From: Planctomycetia bacterium
GTDB lineage: Bacteria > Planctomycetota > Planctomycetia > Pirellulales > UBA1268
Reading direction: 5' to 3'
NCBI GenBank assembly: GCA_009926295.1
Contig: RFPF01000030.1
Location: forward strand, 1 to 18,384
DNA length: 18,384 nt
A model generated the notes under the pieces. That model was not told the DNA's origin, made no database searches, and saw only the letters and a list, made by a program, of their open reading frames with translations. Below are positions 5,845-13,666 of this stretch, in pieces (position 1 is the first letter of the stretch; each line of letters opens with the position of its first letter). The position numbers and the translations under genes were made by a program.

Positions 5845-7347
5845 ATGGAGACGTCGACGGCCCCCGAGGCCGACACCTTCTGGATGGACGGGGGCGACCG
5901 GGTGGCGGTCGTGGTCCGCGGTCGGGACGCGGTGAAGTTCGTCGACGGATTCACCACGGCTGCCCTCGCGCCGATCGAGCCTGGCATGGGCACGGAGGGT
6001 TTCTTCGCCGACGCGAAAGGCTGGGTGCTCGCGCTGGCGGGCATCCTCCGAACTGACGACGGCGTGTGGATCGACGCCTGCCCCGGCACGCCAGGACTCG
6101 CCGGGCACCTGGAGAGGTATCACATCCGGGAGCAGCTCGAGATCCTCGATGAGACGGCCCATCGGACCAACGTCGTCGTGGCCGGGCCTTCGGCCCCGGC
6201 GACGCTGGCGGCGATCCTCGGCGGCCCGGCTCCCGTCGTGCCATTCGCCCACGTCCGCGGCGAGATCGGAGGCGTGTCCGTCGCGGTCGTGGCGGTCGAT
6301 TGGGCCGGGCCGGGCGGCTTTCTCATCCAGGCGGCGGTTCAGGATCGCGATCGGCTCGTGGCCGCGTTCGAGGGGCGGCGCATTCCGCAGGCCGGGGACG
6401 CGATCCGGGAGCGTCTGCGAATCGAGAGCGGCTGGCCCGCGCCGGCCGACATCCCGGCGAAGGCGCTGCCCCAGGAACTGGGCCGGCCCACGCGGGCGAT
6501 CTCGTTCACGAAGGGCTGCTATCTCGGTCAGGAGACGGTCGCGCGACTCGATGCCCTGGGGCACGTCAATCGGCGGCTCGTCGGCGTCGTCGCGGCCGGC
6601 GGGCTCGCGAGTGGCGGCATGGTTCGCGCCGAAGGCGTCGACGCGGGAACGATCACCTCAACATGCAGTTCCCCGCGGTCCGGTGGCATGCTCGGGCTGG
6701 CGGTCATGCCTGTGAAGGCGCTGGCGGTCGCGCTCGACGTTGACGGTGCGGCCGTGAGGGTGGTCCAACTGCCTCTCACCGGTGCGGCGGCCGAGCCGCC
6801 CCCCCCATCGGCCCGCGGCGGCGAGGTGGTGTTTTCGACCGCGCGGTTTCGCGTGGTGCGCATCGGCGAGGCCGGGGCGGCCCGGAGCCGCGATGTCGTG
6901 GAGCACCCTGGCAGCGTCGTGGTGGTGCCGCTCGTGAAGCCGGGCATGGTGTGCCTCGTGGAGGTGGTCCGCGTGGCGGTGGGCGCCACCCTCCTCGAAC
7001 TGCCGGCCGGCACCCTCGACCGCGTGGAGTCGCTCGCGGAAGCCGCCGCGCGGGAACTGGCCGAGGAGACCGGCTATCGCGCGGGGCGGCTGACATCCCT
7101 CGGGGGCTTCTGGATGTCTCCGGGAATCCTGCGGGAAAGGATGCACCTCTTCGTGGCCGAAGACCTGACTCCCGGCCCGCAGGCGCTCGAGCCGGGCGAG
7201 CAGATCCGCACGCGGGTGGTCGCGTGGGACGAAGCACTGGCCATGTGCCGCGACGGCCGAATCGACGACGCGAAGACGGTGGCGGGTCTGTTTCTCTGCG
7301 CGTCCCGGCGTGGGACTCAGCCGTCCGCGCCGCCCGTCGGAGCCTGA
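5845..7347 (+). CDS. Fusion of a YgfZ/GcvT-like folate-binding protein with a Nudix hydrolase
   Basis: The 500-residue protein joins two families. Residues 1 to about 310 resemble YgfZ/GcvT-type folate-binding proteins and contain the YgfZ signature KGCYLGQE at 223-230, whose Cys is central to that family's role in iron-sulfur cluster and tRNA-modifying enzyme maintenance. A Pro/Ala linker (GAAAEPPPPSARGG) leads to a C-terminal Nudix domain. Its Nudix box (389-411) keeps every consensus position: G-x5-E-x7-REL-x-EE-x-G. The surrounding sequence (LELPAGTLDRVESLAEAAA) recalls ADP-ribose pyrophosphatases. The protein is predicted cytosolic; the Nudix substrate is unknown. The ATG at 5845 is the only ATG near the domain start; a GGAGG lies about 19 nt upstream, too far to be a normal SD. 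The 3' end overlaps the next convergent gene by 31 bp. Confidence 0.88.
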   Translation: METSTAPEADTFWMDGGDRVAVVVRGRDAVKFVDGFTTAALAPIEPGMGTEGFFADAKGWVLALAGILRTDDGVWIDACPGTPGLAGHLERYHIREQLEILDETAHRTNVVVAGPSAPATLAAILGGPAPVVPFAHVRGEIGGVSVAVVAVDWAGPGGFLIQAAVQDRDRLVAAFEGRRIPQAGDAIRERLRIESGWPAPADIPAKALPQELGRPTRAISFTKGCYLGQETVARLDALGHVNRRLVGVVAAGGLASGGMVRAEGVDAGTITSTCSSPRSGGMLGLAVMPVKALAVALDVDGAAVRVVQLPLTGAAAEPPPPSARGGEVVFSTARFRVVRIGEAGAARSRDVVEHPGSVVVVPLVKPGMVCLVEVVRVAVGATLLELPAGTLDRVESLAEAAARELAEETGYRAGRLTSLGGFWMSPGILRERMHLFVAEDLTPGPQALEPGEQIRTRVVAWDEALAMCRDGRIDDAKTVAGLFLCASRRGTQPSAPPVGA

Positions 7348-8342
7348 TGGCTCGGGGTGCGGTCGAGCAGGAACAGCAGGCCGCCGATGAGCCCGGCGGC
7401 GATCGTCGTCAGGAACCAGAGAAGCCCGATCGCGACGGCCTGCTCCGCCGGCACGCCTTCCGGCTTGAGCAGCAGGGCGAGCCCCCCCTCGCGCACTCCG
7501 ACGCCACTGATGCTGATTGGCAGCACCATGGCCAGTGCGATGAGCGGCACGACCGCAAACCACACCGACAGAGGCAACGCCACGCCCAGGCTCCGCGCCA
7601 CCAGCGCCACGGCCACCGCCCCGCCCATCTGCACGAAGAGGCTCCACACCACGGCCCGCGTCATCAGGCTGGGTCGCATCTGGTAGGGCAGCAGCCGGGA
7701 GATGAACTGTCGCGCCGCGTGGGGCTCGGGAAAGAGCGAGAGCAGGCGGTCGAGCGAACCGACCCCGATCCAGAACACGGCCAACGCCGCACCGAGCAGT
7801 GCCGCGCCCACGCCGAGGGTGGCCGCGAGTCCGAGTGACAGCTCCTTCTGGATCAGCGTCGCGCCGGCGAGCACACTCAGCGCGGCAAGCCCGGCGAGCC
7901 GGTCGGCGAGCACCGTGCAGCCGGCGAGAAGCCTCCCGGGCGTGGTGTCGGCGAGGCGGTAGGCCTTGACGACGTCGCCGCCGATCGAAGTCGGCAGGCA
8001 GAGGCTGAAGAACGACCCCTCGAAGAACCGCCAGATGAACAGGCCGATCGAATACGGAAACCCGACGGGACGGGCGAGGAGCGCCCAGCGCACCGCGGCG
8101 ATCACCTGCGAGACCAGTCCGGTGGCGAAGCCGGCGAGCCACCAGCGCCAATCGATGGTCGCAAACAGCCCCAGGAGTTTCGGCCATTCCACGCCACGCA
8201 GGGCCACGGCCATCAGCGCCGCCGTCACCGCGAGCCGCAGGAGCAGCCTGGCCCAGGCCGGCACGCGGCGCGGGGAGGCCGCCGGCACCGTGTCCGCCAC
8301 TTCTTCGGCCGTCGTCGCCATCGTCGTCTGCCTCTGCACCAT
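7317..8342 (-). CDS. Polytopic membrane protein of the lysylphosphatidylglycerol synthase TM / flippase-like family
   Basis: This integral membrane protein of about 341 residues has roughly eight hydrophobic helices. Two family hallmarks are visible: LPTSIGGDVVKAYRL in the first half and LPISISGVGVREGGLALLL in the second. These match the transmembrane domain shared by MprF-type proteins and the AglD/UPF0104 group (LPG_synthase_TM), members of which are implicated in lipid or lipid-linked glycan flipping. The cytosolic synthase domain of MprF is absent, so lipid aminoacylation is not expected. The ATG at 8342 is used; an ATG at 8321 with GAGG 9 nt upstream is an equally reasonable start. The gene is divergent from the prepilin-peptidase-like gene with a 70-bp gap. 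Being next to the polysaccharide block, it might handle a lipid-linked intermediate, but this is inference. Confidence 0.85.
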   Translation of the reverse strand: MVQRQTTMATTAEEVADTVPAASPRRVPAWARLLLRLAVTAALMAVALRGVEWPKLLGLFATIDWRWWLAGFATGLVSQVIAAVRWALLARPVGFPYSIGLFIWRFFEGSFFSLCLPTSIGGDVVKAYRLADTTPGRLLAGCTVLADRLAGLAALSVLAGATLIQKELSLGLAATLGVGAALLGAALAVFWIGVGSLDRLLSLFPEPHAARQFISRLLPYQMRPSLMTRAVVWSLFVQMGGAVAVALVARSLGVALPLSVWFAVVPLIALAMVLPISISGVGVREGGLALLLKPEGVPAEQAVAIGLLWFLTTIAAGLIGGLLFLLDRTPSHQAPTGGADG

Positions 8343-8412
8343 GCGCCGCCTGCCGGGTACCCTACCCGATCCCGTCCCCGTGAACACAGACTGATCCCGA
8401 GGCTGCCCTGCA

Positions 8413-9279
8413 GTGCCGGCACCTTTCGAACGGCTGATCGAGCCTCTGACCGACGCGACGATCGCGGTGTTCCTGTGCGTCCTCGGGGCGAACATCGGGA
8501 GCTTCTTGAACGTCGTCATGCATCGGGCGCCGCGCGGGGAGTCGGTGGTGCGTGGCGGGTCGCGCTGCCCGGCATGCGGCAGTCGGGTGCGCTGGCACGA
8601 CAACGTGCCCGTCATCGGCTGGCTGCTGCTGGGCGGCCGGTGTCGCGACTGCGGCGGCGGGATTTCGCCGCGGTATCCGCTCGTGGAGGCGGCCGCTGGC
8701 CTCGTCGGCGCGGTCGCGGCGGTGGAAGTGCTGTCGGGCGGGCGAACCTTTCCCGAAGGCCGCTTCGGAGGCTGGCACGCTGGGGCGGACGTGCTCCTCG
8801 TGCACGCCGACTGGCAGCTCGCAGCGGTGTGCGCCGCGCACGCCGCACTGTTGTTGATCCTTCTCTGCTGGGCGCTCGCGGAACTCGATCGTGTCGCCGT
8901 GCCGGGGCGATGGTTCATCGCGGCGGCCGCGGGCCTGGCCGCGATCACCACCGCGGCGGGCGGACCGACGGTCGGGGCCGGATGGCCGGGGCTCGCCGAG
9001 GCGGCGGTGGGAGCGGGCGCGGGCCTCGTCCTCGGCTGGGCGGTTCCCAACCTCTGGCTGAGGCAGTCGCTCGTGCTGTCGGGCACGATCCTCGGCTGGC
9101 AGGCGCTCTTCACGGCGGTTCTGATCATGCCGCTTGCCGCCATGGTGCGGATGGCGATCTGCCGGGCGACGGGGTGGCGGACCGGGACCGGACCCACCGG
9201 CTGCGACCTGCTCGTGGCGGTCGCGACGCAGGTGCTGGCGTGGCGCTGGCTCGTCGCGGCCTGGCCGCGGGCAGGCTGA
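8413..9279 (+). CDS. Prepilin-peptidase-like (A24) membrane protein lacking the GxGD motif
   Basis: The 288-residue polytopic protein starts at a GTG, the only start before the conserved region. It begins with the family's N-terminal helix (GANIGSFLNVVMHRAPRGES). The cytoplasmic zinc-finger-like domain follows with both pairs intact: C52/C55 and C77/C80 around WHDNVPVIGWLLLGGRC, then ISPRYPLVEAAAG. Of the two aspartates that make A24 enzymes active, the first is probably kept (ELDRVAVP, D159), although the usual Asp after the Pro is Gly. The second, in GxGD, is missing: aligned on LGWQ, positions 213-216 read NLWL. The protein therefore looks like an inactive or altered prepilin peptidase. 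An active enzyme would cleave and N-methylate type IV pilins or type II secretion pseudopilins. No frameshift explains the loss. It stands 127 bp upstream of the exosortase gene on the same strand. Confidence 0.8.
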   Translation: MPAPFERLIEPLTDATIAVFLCVLGANIGSFLNVVMHRAPRGESVVRGGSRCPACGSRVRWHDNVPVIGWLLLGGRCRDCGGGISPRYPLVEAAAGLVGAVAAVEVLSGGRTFPEGRFGGWHAGADVLLVHADWQLAAVCAAHAALLLILLCWALAELDRVAVPGRWFIAAAAGLAAITTAAGGPTVGAGWPGLAEAAVGAGAGLVLGWAVPNLWLRQSLVLSGTILGWQALFTAVLIMPLAAMVRMAICRATGWRTGTGPTGCDLLVAVATQVLAWRWLVAAWPRAG

Positions 9280-9333
9280 CGACATGGCCAAAAACTCCGC
9301 GAACGGCGCCGATTGACGGAGATCGGGCGGCAG

Positions 9334-9361
9334 CCGGACGCGGCCGGAGCGGCTTGTCCGG
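9334..9361 (+). repeat. Inverted repeat CCGGAC...GTCCGG before the exosortase gene
   Basis: Perfect 6-bp arms (9334-9339 and 9356-9361) are separated by 16 nt. The repeat lies between the peptidase-like gene and the exosortase gene. No T-run follows, so an intrinsic terminator is not supported; it may be an mRNA structure or chance in GC-rich DNA. Confidence 0.25.
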
Positions 9362-9393
9362 TGGTGTATGCTTGACGGAAGGTTGTTGCCGGC

Positions 9394-9399
9394 GAGGGG
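9394..9399 (+). promoter_or_regulatory. Ribosome binding site (GAGGGG) that sets the exosortase start
   Basis: GAGGGG sits 7 nt before the ATG at 9407 and favours it over the in-frame ATG at 9368, which lacks such a motif. Confidence 0.55.
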
Positions 9400-9406
9400 T
9401 TTCCTC

Positions 9407-10501
9407 ATGACGTTGCGTCCGATCGTTTCCAGCCCTGCTCCGCCCCGCGCGGCCCCCACGCCGGCAATGTCGGACGAGGGCCTCGTGGAGGGCGTCCGCC
9501 GGCGTCTCGGAGAGTTCATCGCAGAGTGGAACACGCCCGAGGGGCGCGGGGCGTGGATCGCGATCGCGATGCTTGCGGCGCTGCTCGTCTACAGCTACTT
9601 CCCGGGCCTGCTCAACGCCCAGTCGAGCTGGAGCAATCCGCAGTATTCGCACGGCTGGATCGTTCCACTGTTCTCGCTCGGCCTGCTCTTCTGGTGGCGC
9701 CGGCCGCTGGAACCCGCCACGCCTTCGGCCCGGGTCTGCGGATTCCTCCTCCTGGCGGCGAGTTTCGGGCTGCGTCTCATGGCCGCCCGCTACCGGATCG
9801 TGACGATCGACATGTACACGTTCGTGCCCGCCCTCGCCGGGGTGTTTTTGCTGATCGGCGGCTGGAGCATGTTCCGCTGGGCATGGGCGCCCACCGCGTT
9901 CTTGATCTTCATGTATCCGCTGCCCGACGAGGCCACCCGCTACCTGCTCGGGCCGCTGCAGACGCTCGCCACCATCGTGAGCACCTACGCCCTGCAGACC
10001 CTCGGGCTCGACGCCTTCCGGGAGGGCAATCAGATCATCGTGGGCGAGATGCATCTGGGCGTGGTCGACGCCTGCAGCGGACTGCGGATGCTCACCATTT
10101 TCGTCGCCCTGTCCGTGGCCCTCGTGATGCTCGGCGACCGGGAATGGTGGGAAAACCTCGTGATTCTCGCGAGTGCGATCCCGATCGCACTGATCGTCAA
10201 CTCGATCCGTATCACGGTGACCGGCCTCCTGTACCAGGTGGCCAGTTCGGAGGTGGCGGAGATGGTTTTCCACGATCTTGCGGGCTGGGTGATGATGCCG
10301 ATGGCTCTGGGAATGCTGTGGCTCCTGCAGCAGGTTCTGGCCCACCTTTTCGTCACGGAAGAGGCCGTCGTGGCGGCAGTTACGCCGCGCCGCTCCGGAG
10401 CGGAACCGGTGGCCAGGGCGGCCCTACGACCGCGCCAGACCGTGCAGCCCATCGCCGTCCGCCCCCGGGCGGACGGCGGGCCTGCAAAGCCTGCAGATTG
10501 A
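9407..10501 (+). CDS. Exosortase (membrane cysteine transpeptidase of the PEP-CTERM sorting type)
   Basis: This is a 364-residue polytopic membrane protein. The three exosortase active-site motifs are present in order: DACSGLRML with Cys223, NSIRIT with Arg268, and FHDLAGW with His289. The early segment NPQYSHGWIVPL and PLPDEATRYLLGPLQ are also typical. Exosortases cleave proteins at a C-terminal PEP-CTERM-like tripartite tail on the outer face of the inner membrane, usually in bacteria making exopolysaccharide. The C-terminal 45 or so residues are Arg/Ala/Pro-rich and probably cytosolic. The neighbours (Wzz/BY-kinase, then an EpsI-family protein) are the standard exosortase company. No substrate gene with a sorting tail is visible in the window, so substrates must be encoded elsewhere. 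Confidence 0.93.
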   Translation: MTLRPIVSSPAPPRAAPTPAMSDEGLVEGVRRRLGEFIAEWNTPEGRGAWIAIAMLAALLVYSYFPGLLNAQSSWSNPQYSHGWIVPLFSLGLLFWWRRPLEPATPSARVCGFLLLAASFGLRLMAARYRIVTIDMYTFVPALAGVFLLIGGWSMFRWAWAPTAFLIFMYPLPDEATRYLLGPLQTLATIVSTYALQTLGLDAFREGNQIIVGEMHLGVVDACSGLRMLTIFVALSVALVMLGDREWWENLVILASAIPIALIVNSIRITVTGLLYQVASSEVAEMVFHDLAGWVMMPMALGMLWLLQQVLAHLFVTEEAVVAAVTPRRSGAEPVARAALRPRQTVQPIAVRPRADGGPAKPAD

Positions 10502-10558
10502 CGCGAAAAAATGGGGTAGATTGCCTGTGACGGGCCTCGAGTGCCTCAGGGTGCGTGC

Positions 10559-12793
10559 ATGAGTGATTCTCCGACGGCGGTGGACGCCGCGACTTCGACC
10601 CAGTCGGCGGGATCGTCCGCGGGCGGGCTGGCGGTGCGCGACAATGCCGTCCTGCCCCTGCCGCCGATGCCGCCGGTTCACATCGGCGACGACGCGCTGG
10701 CCGGCGGCGTCGACTACGGCCGCGTCTGGCATTCCTTCCGGCGGCGCTGGCTGCCCGCGGTGGCCCTCGGAACGCTCCTCTGCGCGGGTGCCGGTCTGGC
10801 CACGTGGTTTCTGATGCCGCGGGGCTACGAGGCGGTGGCCTGGCTGCGCATCCGCGACAAGGGCGGGATGCTCGGTGGCCAGGGTCGCGACAATTCCGAA
10901 TACGAGGCCTATCGCAAGACGCAGGTGGCGCTCATCAAGTCGCCGTTCGTGATGACCTCGGCCCTGCGGCGGCCGGGCATCGCCGATCTCGGGCTGATCC
11001 GTGAGCAAAACGAGGATCCCGTGGGCTGGCTGACCCGGTCGATCCAGGTGACCGCTCCGATGGAGTCGGAAGTGGTTCAGGTGCGGCTGCGGGGCAAGAG
11101 CGCCGTGGACGTGGCCAAGCTCGTCAACGCCGTCACCGGCTGCTACCTCGAGGACATCGTCAACAAGGAGCGCACGGAGGCCCTCGGCCGACGCGACGCC
11201 CTGGAGAAGAAATACAAGGAGAACGTCGCCGACATGCGGGAGCAGCGCGAGACGTTCAACACGCTCGCGCGATCACTCGGCACCGGCAACAGCGCGGAGG
11301 TGCTGACACAGCGGGCCCTCCTCCTCGACCACCTCGGCACGCTTCGGGCGCAGCTCGCACAGACGCAGCGAGATCTCACGGCGATCGATGCCGAACTGGC
11401 GATCATCGATGCGAAGACGCGGGGTGACATCGCGCAGCAGGACGCCCTGCCCGACGAGATGGTCGATGCCGCACTCGTCCGCGACCCCCAGATCCTGGAG
11501 TTCGACGCCAAGCTCGCAGGACTCGACGAGTCGATCGTGATGCAGGAGCAGCGGAGCGCCCGCGGCTCCAACGACCCCGCCGTCAAGCGGCTGCGGGCCC
11601 AGCGTGAGCAGATCGTGCAGCGGATCGCGAAGCGACGCGAGGACCTGAAGCCGCAGATCGTCGCCCAGCTCGCCATGGATGCTGCCGGCCGCCGGTCGGG
11701 ACAGGTCGCGGAAAGTCCGGTGGTGCTCAAGATGCGGCGGGAAATCCTCTCGCAGACGTTGGCGGAGACGTCTCGGGAGTTCGACAAGGTGACCAAGGAG
11801 GTCACGGAGCTCGGCAAGGCGAATGCCGACCTCGAGCACAGGCGCAGCGAGATCGAACAGCTGCAACGCGTGACCGACCAGATCGGCATCCAGCTCGAGA
11901 CGACATCGCTCGACCTCTCGATGCCCAGCCGCGTGACGCTGATCGAGGAAGCCGGCGTGCCCGAGGGGGATGACCGCCTGTTCCGGATCCTGGTCACCAC
12001 GCTGGCCAGCCTCGCCGGCCTCGTGCTCGGCGGAGGTTCCGTCGTGCTGCTCGAATACCTGCGCGACCGCCTCAGTTCACCGGACGAGGTGTCGCGGCGG
12101 CTCGGGGTCCGCGTGCTCGGCACGCTGCCGCTGATCCGACGGTCGCGACGGCGCGCCGCCGACGGGCTGATGGCCGAGAGCGTCGACGGCATCCGGGCGG
12201 TGCTCGCCCAGTCGGGAAGGGAGGCTCCGCGTGTGATTCTGGTCACCAGCGCCGTGGAGCACGAGGGCAAGACGACCTTCGCGGCCCAGCTGGCGGCGAG
12301 CCTTGCCCGCTCCGACCGGCGCACGCTCCTGCTCGACGGCGATCTGCGGCATCCCAACGTTCATCTGGCCCTCGAACTCGATCTCGGTCGAGGGCTCGCG
12401 GAGCTGCTCCGCGGAGAGATCGGGCCGGACGACGCGGTGCAGCCGACGAGCATCGACGGGCTGTTCGCCGTGACGGGCGGCACGTGCGACTACGCGGCCG
12501 TCACGGCCCTGTCCCGGCCCGACCTCGCGAAGGCCATCCGTGGCTACCGCGACTCCTTCGACAGCGTCGTGATCGATGCCGGCCCGACGCTCGCGTTCGC
12601 CGACGCCCTGCTCCTCGGCCAGCAGGCGGACATGGCGATCGTGGCCTCGATGCGGGACGAAAGCCGCCTTCCCCTGATCGACGCGGCGCTCGACCGGCTG
12701 CGGTCGGCGGGGGTGCGGGTGCTCGGGATCGTCGTCAACGGCCACGCCGACTCGCGGCCCCGCCGGCTCTACGAGTCGCCGCTCCCGCAGTAG
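10559..12793 (+). CDS. Polysaccharide chain-length determinant fused to a BY-kinase (Wzz/Wzc-like)
   Basis: This 744-residue inner-membrane protein probably controls chain length and export of the polymer made by this locus. Layout: a Pro-rich cytosolic N-terminus, a first membrane helix at about 64-86 (WLPAVALGTLLCAGAGLATW), and a periplasmic Wzz region with long coiled coils (about 200-460). A second helix lies at about 477-502 (ILVTTLASLAGLVLGGG), followed by a cytosolic bacterial tyrosine kinase domain (about 555-744). The kinase has Walker A SAVEHEGKTT with Lys571, Walker A' LLLDGDLRHP with Asp593/Asp595, and Walker B VVIDAG with Asp673. The usual C-terminal tyrosine cluster is absent: only one Tyr (RRLYESPLPQ) lies near the end. 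The ATG at 10559 has AGGG about 8 nt upstream; an in-frame GTG at 10541 is possible. The gene lies 57 bp after the exosortase gene. Confidence 0.9.
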   Translation: MSDSPTAVDAATSTQSAGSSAGGLAVRDNAVLPLPPMPPVHIGDDALAGGVDYGRVWHSFRRRWLPAVALGTLLCAGAGLATWFLMPRGYEAVAWLRIRDKGGMLGGQGRDNSEYEAYRKTQVALIKSPFVMTSALRRPGIADLGLIREQNEDPVGWLTRSIQVTAPMESEVVQVRLRGKSAVDVAKLVNAVTGCYLEDIVNKERTEALGRRDALEKKYKENVADMREQRETFNTLARSLGTGNSAEVLTQRALLLDHLGTLRAQLAQTQRDLTAIDAELAIIDAKTRGDIAQQDALPDEMVDAALVRDPQILEFDAKLAGLDESIVMQEQRSARGSNDPAVKRLRAQREQIVQRIAKRREDLKPQIVAQLAMDAAGRRSGQVAESPVVLKMRREILSQTLAETSREFDKVTKEVTELGKANADLEHRRSEIEQLQRVTDQIGIQLETTSLDLSMPSRVTLIEEAGVPEGDDRLFRILVTTLASLAGLVLGGGSVVLLEYLRDRLSSPDEVSRRLGVRVLGTLPLIRRSRRRAADGLMAESVDGIRAVLAQSGREAPRVILVTSAVEHEGKTTFAAQLAASLARSDRRTLLLDGDLRHPNVHLALELDLGRGLAELLRGEIGPDDAVQPTSIDGLFAVTGGTCDYAAVTALSRPDLAKAIRGYRDSFDSVVIDAGPTLAFADALLLGQQADMAIVASMRDESRLPLIDAALDRLRSAGVRVLGIVVNGHADSRPRRLYESPLPQ

Positions 12794-12816
12794 GGAGCGA
12801 CCCCGGGGGGAAGCCG

Positions 12817-13593
12817 ATGAAGAGGTCCTCGTTGCTGACGTGCGGGCTGGCGGTTCTGCTCGTGGCCGGCGCGACCGTCGTGCAGGGTCTCTGGACGGAC
12901 CGCTGGAGCGGCCGCAACGTCAAGGCCGAGCTCAAGGAGGCGGCCGACCTGCTCGAGTCGCGGTTCCCGAACCGCTTCGGGAGCTGGGAGTTCGTGCAGG
13001 AACTCGCCAGCGATCCGAAGCAGCTGGAGCGGGCCGGCGCCGTCGGCCACATCTCGCGGCTCTACTCGAATCGCGAGACCGGCGCGAAGGTTTCGGCGTT
13101 CATCGTGTGCGCCACACCACACCATGCCTCCGGCCACACGCCCGACCGCTGCTATCCGGGCGCGGGGTTCGAGATCGCCGAGTCAGAGCATCGGCAGAGC
13201 ATTCCGCTCGAGGACGGCCGGACTGCGGAGACGTTCACCGGCACGTTCCGCAAGACGGGTCAGACGCTCCGGGTGTTCTGGACCTATGGCGTCGGCGGCC
13301 GCTGGATCGCACCCCAGATTGCTCGCATCGAGCTCGCCGGCACCTCGGCGGTCTACAAGCTCTACGCGATCATCGACGAGACGCGACTGCCCGGCGGCGA
13401 GGCGACCGTGATCTGCGCCGACTTCCTGTCGGCTCTGCTGCCGGAGTTCGACCAGGCGATCTTCGGCGTGCAGCCGCAGCCGGGGGAGCCCCCCGCCGGG
13501 CAGGAACGGCCCGCGGGCCCGGCGGCCCAGCCCTCGAGGACCGCGCTGGCTCCCGGGCAGGAAACCGCCCCACTGCCGGCCGATCGGGGCTGA
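12817..13593 (+). CDS. epsI: EpsI-family (DUF3485) exosortase-associated protein
   Basis: The 258-residue protein has an N-terminal hydrophobic segment (LLTCGLAVLLVAGATVVQGLW) that is a signal anchor or signal peptide. The family motif HTPDRCYPGAG follows, with His107 and Cys112-Tyr113, the feature that identifies EpsI/DUF3485 proteins. Ahead of it are a region of the expected type (FPNRFGSWEF) and the SAFIVCATPHHASG strand. EpsI proteins occur fused to or beside exosortases; their biochemical role is not settled. Here the gene is separate and lies 23 bp after the BY-kinase gene, in a tight operon-like arrangement. The last 35 residues are a Pro/Ala/Gln-rich tail beyond the conserved domain. 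The ATG at 12817 is preceded by a run of G at a suitable distance. Confidence 0.85.
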   Translation: MKRSSLLTCGLAVLLVAGATVVQGLWTDRWSGRNVKAELKEAADLLESRFPNRFGSWEFVQELASDPKQLERAGAVGHISRLYSNRETGAKVSAFIVCATPHHASGHTPDRCYPGAGFEIAESEHRQSIPLEDGRTAETFTGTFRKTGQTLRVFWTYGVGGRWIAPQIARIELAGTSAVYKLYAIIDETRLPGGEATVICADFLSALLPEFDQAIFGVQPQPGEPPAGQERPAGPAAQPSRTALAPGQETAPLPADRG

Positions 13594-13666
13594 CCCGGGC
13601 CGCGGCGTGCGGTATCCTGCCGGCGCCGCCAGTTCGGTGGTCCGCCGCACCCTGGAGTTTCCCGCC

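Noticed and set aside
9284..9316. Ten-codon ORF (MAKNSANGAD) between the peptidase-like and exosortase genes
   Set aside because: It has no Shine-Dalgarno motif and no leader-peptide features such as regulatory codon runs with an attenuator; it is too short to support.
8362..9534. Long minus-strand frames opposite the peptidase-like gene
   Set aside because: The encoded sequences are low-complexity Arg/Ala/Pro/His without domains, whereas the plus strand carries clear A24-family motifs.
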